Assembly: GCA_002342985.1 (NCBI GenBank)
Contig: DDRC01000225.1
Span: forward strand, 5,742 to 14,449
Source of the DNA: Flavobacteriales bacterium UBA2426
GTDB lineage: Bacteria > Bacteroidota > Bacteroidia > Flavobacteriales_F > PHOS-HE28
Length of the DNA stretch: 8,708 nucleotides
Direction of reading: 5' to 3'
How positions within the stretch are numbered: position 1 is the first letter of the stretch; every line of letters starts with the position of its first letter. Shown piece after piece: positions 5,733 to 8,708 of the stretch. Position numbers and translations under genes: made by a program. The notes below the pieces were generated by a model. The model worked only from the letters and a program-made list of their open reading frames with translations. It did not search any database and was not told the DNA's origin.

Positions 5733-6701
5733 ATGCTTGACCGGTTGGCGGCCAAGGGCCGGAGAGGGTGGCGGTTCACGCGCATGCTCGTGAAGGCCTA
5801 CATGGAAGACGACACCCTCGACCTGGGGGCGGCCCTGGCCTTCTACACCATCTTCTCCATCATGCCCATGCTGGTGGTGGTGATTGCCGTGGCGGGCCTG
5901 CTGGCGGGCCCGGCAGCGGCGGAGGGCCAGCTGTTCACGCACCTCACGCAGTTCGTCGGCGCTGATACCGCTATGGCGCTGCAAGGCCTGCTGGGCAACG
6001 CCTACGAAAGCGGCAGCGGGATCGTGGCCACGGTGGTGGGGCTGGGCACCCTCATCGTGGGCGCCACGGGCGTGTTCAATGCCCTCAAGGCCTCGCTCAA
6101 CCGCATCTGGGAGATCCAGCCCAGGCCGCGGAACACGGTGCTCGGCCTGCTCATCAGCCGGCTGCTGTCGTTCTCCTTCGTGCTGGGCATGGGTTTCCTC
6201 ATGGTGGTGAGCTTCCTCCTCAGCGCGCTGGTCACGGCCTTTGCCGCAAGGATCGCCGAACTCTTGCCAGGGGGTGCCGGAGTGGTGGTGATCGCCCTGT
6301 CCAATGGCGTCTCACTGGCTATGACGGTGGCCGTTTTCGCCGCCCTGTTCAAGTACCTCCCTGATGCCCGCGTGGCCTGGCGCGATGTGGTGCCCGGAGC
6401 GGTCCTCACCACGGCGCTCTTCATCGTGGGCAAGTATGCCCTCACCTTCTACTTCCAGTTCTCCAACCCCGCCTCGGCCTTCGGTGCCGCAGCCAGCCTC
6501 ATGTCGCTGCTGCTCTGGGTCTACTACAGCTCGCAGATCTTCTTCCTGGGCGCTGAGTTCATCTACGTCTGGGCCCGGGAGCACGGCCGGCCCATCCGCC
6601 CCGGTACCGATGCCGTGCGGGTGGTGAAGCAGGAGGTGGTGATGGATGCGGGCCGGGTGGTGTCTACGCATACCAAGCACGATCGGCTGGACGAGGCCTG
6701 A
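5733..6701 (+). CDS. YihY/virulence factor BrkB family inner-membrane protein
   Basis: A 322-residue polytopic membrane protein. The family hallmark LDLGAALAFYTIFSIMPML (29-47) opens the first membrane segment. Further conserved features are ATGVFNALKASLNRIWEI (111-128), the FKYLPDARVAWRDVVPGA segment (206-223), and the final helix with SLLLWVYYSSQIFFLGAEF (258-276). Membrane segments fall at about 33-59, 96-117, 139-170, 183-207, 217-240 and 252-279, the usual six. The tail (280-322) is polar and probably cytoplasmic. The family was once wrongly linked to RNase BN; its biochemical role is not settled, so no activity is assigned. ATG 5733 gives a short basic N-terminus; ATG 5784 (Met18) is an alternative that keeps all membrane segments. 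It is divergent from etfB, and pdhB follows on the same strand after 53 bp. Confidence 0.92.
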   Translation: MLDRLAAKGRRGWRFTRMLVKAYMEDDTLDLGAALAFYTIFSIMPMLVVVIAVAGLLAGPAAAEGQLFTHLTQFVGADTAMALQGLLGNAYESGSGIVATVVGLGTLIVGATGVFNALKASLNRIWEIQPRPRNTVLGLLISRLLSFSFVLGMGFLMVVSFLLSALVTAFAARIAELLPGGAGVVVIALSNGVSLAMTVAVFAALFKYLPDARVAWRDVVPGAVLTTALFIVGKYALTFYFQFSNPASAFGAAASLMSLLLWVYYSSQIFFLGAEFIYVWAREHGRPIRPGTDAVRVVKQEVVMDAGRVVSTHTKHDRLDEA

Positions 6702-6726
6702 GCCCGGTGCTACCGGACGTCGGCCC

Positions 6727-6742
6727 TACATTTGGCGCCCCG
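6727..6742 (+). promoter_or_regulatory. -7 promoter element and start region for pdhB
   Basis: TACATTTG (6727-6734) is a perfect match to the Bacteroidota -7 consensus TAnnTTTG and lies 20 bases before the pdhB ATG. The following GCGCCCCG resembles the GC-rich downstream part of the blocks before etfB and the nuclease-domain gene. The -33 region has no good TTG. The element sits in the 53-bp gap after yihY, so pdhB probably has its own promoter. Confidence 0.55.
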
Positions 6743-6754
6743 AACAGCAGCACC

Positions 6755-7738
6755 ATGCGCACCGTCCAGTTCCGCGAGGCCCTCAACGAGGCGATGTCCG
6801 AAGAGATGCGCCGCGATCCCAGCGTATTCCTCATGGGCGAGGAGGTGGCCGAGTACGACGGCGCCTACAAGGTGAGCAAGGGCATGCTGGCGGAGTTCGG
6901 GCCGCAGCGCGTGATCGACACGCCCATCGCCGAGCTGGGCTTCACCGCCATCGGGGTGGGCGCAGCCATGAACGGCCTGCGCCCCATCGTGGAGTTCATG
7001 ACCTGGAACTTCGCCATCCTGGCGGCCGATCAGATCATCAACCATGCGGCCAAGATGCTGCAGATGAGCGGCGGGCAGTTCCACGTGCCCATCGTGTTCC
7101 GCGGCGGCAACGGCAGTGCCGGCCAATTGGCCGCCACGCACAGCCAGAGCTTCGAGGCCATGTACGCGAACATCCCGGGCCTCAAGGTGATCAGCCCCAG
7201 CAACCCCTACGACGCCAAGGGCCTGCTGAAGGCCGCCATCCGCGACAACGACCCCGTGCTCTTCATGGAGAGCGAACGCATGTACGGCGACAAGGGCGAG
7301 ATTCCCGAGGGCGAGTACCTGCTGCCCATCGGCGTGGCCGATGTGAAGCGCACGGGCAAGGATGTCACCATCGTCTCCTTCAACAAGATGATGAAGGTGG
7401 CCTTGGGCGCGGCCGAGGAACTCGCCAGGGAGGGCATCGAGGCCGAGGTGATCGACCTGCGCACGATCCGCCCGCTCGACCATGCCACGATCATCCGCAG
7501 CGTGCAGAAGACCAATCGCCTTGTGGTGGTCGATGAGAACTGGCCCTTCGCCAGCATCGCCAGTGAAGTGGCCTACCGCGTGCAGAAGGACGCCTTCGAC
7601 CACCTGGATGCCCCGGTGCTGCGCGTGAACCAGGCCGATACCCCGCTTCCCTTCGCGCCCGGTCTCATCGATGCCTCCCTCCCCAGCGTGCCGAAGGTGG
7701 TGCGCGCTGTGAAGGAGGCGATGTACCTGGTGAAGTAA
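6755..7738 (+). CDS. pdhB: Pyruvate dehydrogenase E1 component, beta subunit
   Basis: A 327-residue protein, the usual length for the separate beta subunit of the E1 heterotetramer, which with thiamine diphosphate decarboxylates pyruvate and acetylates lipoyl-E2. Seen: FLMGEEVAEYDGAYKVSKGM (25-44) with the Glu29/Glu30 region that contacts the cofactor, DTPIAELGFTAIGVGAAMNG (55-74), ADQIINHAAK (91-100), MSGGQFHVPIVFRGGNG (104-120), the conserved His129 of THSQSF, and the C-terminal transketolase-like domain with EVIDLRTIRPLD (231-242) and VVVDENWP (257-264). The E1 beta subunit of branched-chain 2-oxoacid dehydrogenase is the main alternative, but the MSGG/VPIVFRG segment favours PDH. ATG 6755 is chosen over the in-frame GTG at 6707 because MRTVQFREAL is the family's normal start and the promoter element lies between. 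No E1 alpha gene is in the window. Confidence 0.93.
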   Translation: MRTVQFREALNEAMSEEMRRDPSVFLMGEEVAEYDGAYKVSKGMLAEFGPQRVIDTPIAELGFTAIGVGAAMNGLRPIVEFMTWNFAILAADQIINHAAKMLQMSGGQFHVPIVFRGGNGSAGQLAATHSQSFEAMYANIPGLKVISPSNPYDAKGLLKAAIRDNDPVLFMESERMYGDKGEIPEGEYLLPIGVADVKRTGKDVTIVSFNKMMKVALGAAEELAREGIEAEVIDLRTIRPLDHATIIRSVQKTNRLVVVDENWPFASIASEVAYRVQKDAFDHLDAPVLRVNQADTPLPFAPGLIDASLPSVPKVVRAVKEAMYLVK

Positions 7739-7755
7739 GGGGCGTTCTGCGCCCC
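7739..7755 (+). terminator. Hairpin directly after the pdhB stop codon
   Basis: GGGGCG (7739-7744) and CGCCCC (7750-7755) form a perfect 6-bp GC stem with a 5-base loop, starting at the first base after the TAA. No T-tract follows (GTTCAG), so termination would be inefficient or factor-dependent. The position in an 88-bp gap between convergent genes fits a terminator. A weaker inverted pair, CAACC (7795-7799) and GGTTG (7811-7815), lies nearer the end of the opposing gene. Confidence 0.4.
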
Positions 7756-7826
7756 GTTCAGCCCCGGTCGATCATACGGCCAGCTAGTTCCCAGCAACCT
7801 GAGGTGCTTGGGTTGAGCCTTATCGG

Positions 7827-8708
7827 TCAGTGCTTTACCAAGGAAAGCCTCCGCGCCCCCCGCTCATCCTCCATGTGAGCGATGTAGGCCCCCGGACGGA
7901 GCTCCCCGAGATCGATGGCCATCGGAAGGGAGCCTTGCCGTTCCGCCACCAAGCGACCGGATGCATCCAAGATGCGTCCATGTCCGACACCGGTTCCGGT
8001 GAATGTGATGCGGTCCATGAAGGGGTTCGGGTAGGCTGACATGGACGTACCTGTACGGATCGTAACAGCCGTATTGATGTCCGACCAGGAAAAGCGGGCC
8101 ACGAAGCCGTCCGAACTGCCCGCGTTGCTCAGGTTCACCGCACTGCTGCTGGGGTTCACGTTGAAGGTGGTGGAGCGGTACTCTCCACCGATGAGGAAAT
8201 GCCCCGATTCGTTCGCGGTGATGGAGCGGCAGTTGTCGCTGCCGGTGGTTCCGCCGACGCGCACCGCACCTGTCAGGGTGAGGTCATCCCATGCGTAACG
8301 CGCCAGACCGATGTCGAACACGCCCGAATTGGGCTGCAGGTTGGTCACGCCCGGTCCGATCTGCATGTCCAGGACACCGAAGGCGAGTTCCACTGCGATC
8401 ACGAAGTGGCCATCGCCGGTGAGCGCCATGGAGCGCCGGTTGGTATTGGCCGCTGCACCGCCCGCCGGTTGGATGAGCTGGTCGAACTGGGCGGCCGATG
8501 CGAGCTCCCCGCTGCTGGCCGAGAGCTTCACGAAGTAGGTGCCGGCCTGGTTGCTGATGGGGTTGAGCGTCAGTGTGCCGGTACCGGGATCCACGTCCAC
8601 CGTGTTCTCGTAGGCGCCCATCACGAGCACCTGCCCATCGGCCACTTCCAGACCGAACACACCATCGCTTGATCCCGGGGACATCAGGCGCGCGTGCCAG
8701 AGGTGCCT
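7827..8708 (-). CDS. Secreted beta-propeller-like protein with T9SS type A sorting domain, C-terminal part
   Basis: The frame runs open to the right edge (8708), so the visible 293 residues are the C-terminal portion; the internal Met at 8684 is not a credible start. Three similar units are seen at about residues 13-61, 89-138 and 157-208. Each has an Ser-containing entry strand, a GHFLI/GHFVI-type strand, a Gly/Glu-Tyr strand, a VNP or VDP loop, and an exit like DGFVARF. This resembles SBBP-type beta-propeller repeats common in long Bacteroidota surface proteins, where text-like units recur. From about residue 222 there is a YPNPF start, an ILDASGRLV strand, a DLGELRPGAYIAH stretch and a basic, hydrophobic end (RRLSLVKH), the pattern of a T9SS type A sorting domain. 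The protein is therefore expected to be exported across the outer membrane and released or anchored. Ligand or enzymatic role is unknown. Confidence 0.85.
   Translation of the reverse strand, partial: RHLWHARLMSPGSSDGVFGLEVADGQVLVMGAYENTVDVDPGTGTLTLNPISNQAGTYFVKLSASSGELASAAQFDQLIQPAGGAAANTNRRSMALTGDGHFVIAVELAFGVLDMQIGPGVTNLQPNSGVFDIGLARYAWDDLTLTGAVRVGGTTGSDNCRSITANESGHFLIGGEYRSTTFNVNPSSSAVNLSNAGSSDGFVARFSWSDINTAVTIRTGTSMSAYPNPFMDRITFTGTGVGHGRILDASGRLVAERQGSLPMAIDLGELRPGAYIAHMEDERGARRLSLVKH
7830..8045 (-). other. T9SS type A C-terminal sorting domain (coding segment)
   Basis: This covers about the last 72 residues of the gene above. It starts at SMSAYPNPF, the typical Tyr-Pro-Asn-Pro opening, and continues with short strands and the conserved Asp-x-x-Gly-Arg and Leu-x-x-Gly-x-Tyr motifs. 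In characterised species this domain is recognised by the T9SS translocon and removed by the PorU sortase. It is the strongest taxonomic marker in the window, since T9SS is essentially confined to Bacteroidota and close relatives. Confidence 0.88.

Noticed and set aside
3742..5793. A 683-codon plus-strand open frame covering etfA and etfB in antisense
   Set aside because: It lies entirely opposite two well-conserved genes, has a Gly/Ala/His/Arg-rich composition typical of antisense frames in GC-rich DNA, and shows no recognisable domain.
6707..6754. GTG start at 6707 for pdhB
   Set aside because: It would add 16 residues not typical of PDH E1 beta and would place the -7 promoter element inside the coding sequence.
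1..8708. CRISPR array, defence system, transposon or prophage
   Set aside because: No repeat-spacer pattern, transposase, integrase, terminal repeats or phage-like genes were seen, and base composition looks even across the window.

Overview
The window is a GC-rich stretch of bacterial chromosome, most likely from a member of the Bacteroidota. The main evidence is a C-terminal type IX secretion (T9SS) sorting domain at the right edge. Supporting signs are -7 promoter elements of the Bacteroidota form TAnnTTTG and start codons with no recognisable Shine-Dalgarno sequence. The gene content resembles the Flavobacteriales, and the high GC content would suit one of the GC-rich uncultured lineages of that order. 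That finer placement is inference.

Layout, left to right. (1) Positions 1-1683, plus strand: the 3' end of an MBOAT (AlgI-type) membrane O-acyltransferase gene, followed after 3 bases by a membrane-anchored SGNH/AlgX-like protein, a probable two-gene polysaccharide O-acylation module. (2) Positions 1684-5568, minus strand, read right to left: etfB, etfA, a bifunctional-nuclease-domain protein with a C-terminal UVR motif, and a concentrative nucleoside transporter of the NupC family. (3) Positions 5733-6701, plus strand: a YihY/BrkB family membrane protein, divergent from etfB. (4) Positions 6755-7738, plus strand: pdhB, the E1 beta subunit of pyruvate dehydrogenase. (5) Positions 7827-8708, minus strand: the C-terminal 293 residues of a secreted beta-propeller-like protein ending in a T9SS type A sorting domain.

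How the genes fit together. EtfA/EtfB and PdhB belong to central carbon and energy metabolism: ETF collects electrons from acyl-CoA dehydrogenases, and PDH makes acetyl-CoA. NupC imports nucleosides. The nuclease-domain protein has no assigned role here. From memory, etfB-etfA-bfn-nupC with pdhB nearby is a recurrent neighbourhood in Flavobacteriales, so the middle of the window looks like conserved core genome. The two edges (O-acylation module and T9SS protein) are envelope or surface functions and are more variable.

No CRISPR array, transposase, phage gene, tRNA or rRNA was recognised, and no clearly new multi-gene system is visible. The most distinctive signals are small: a repeated promoter-like block in front of several transcription units, a perfect hairpin between etfB and etfA, and two convergent genes whose stop codons abut exactly.
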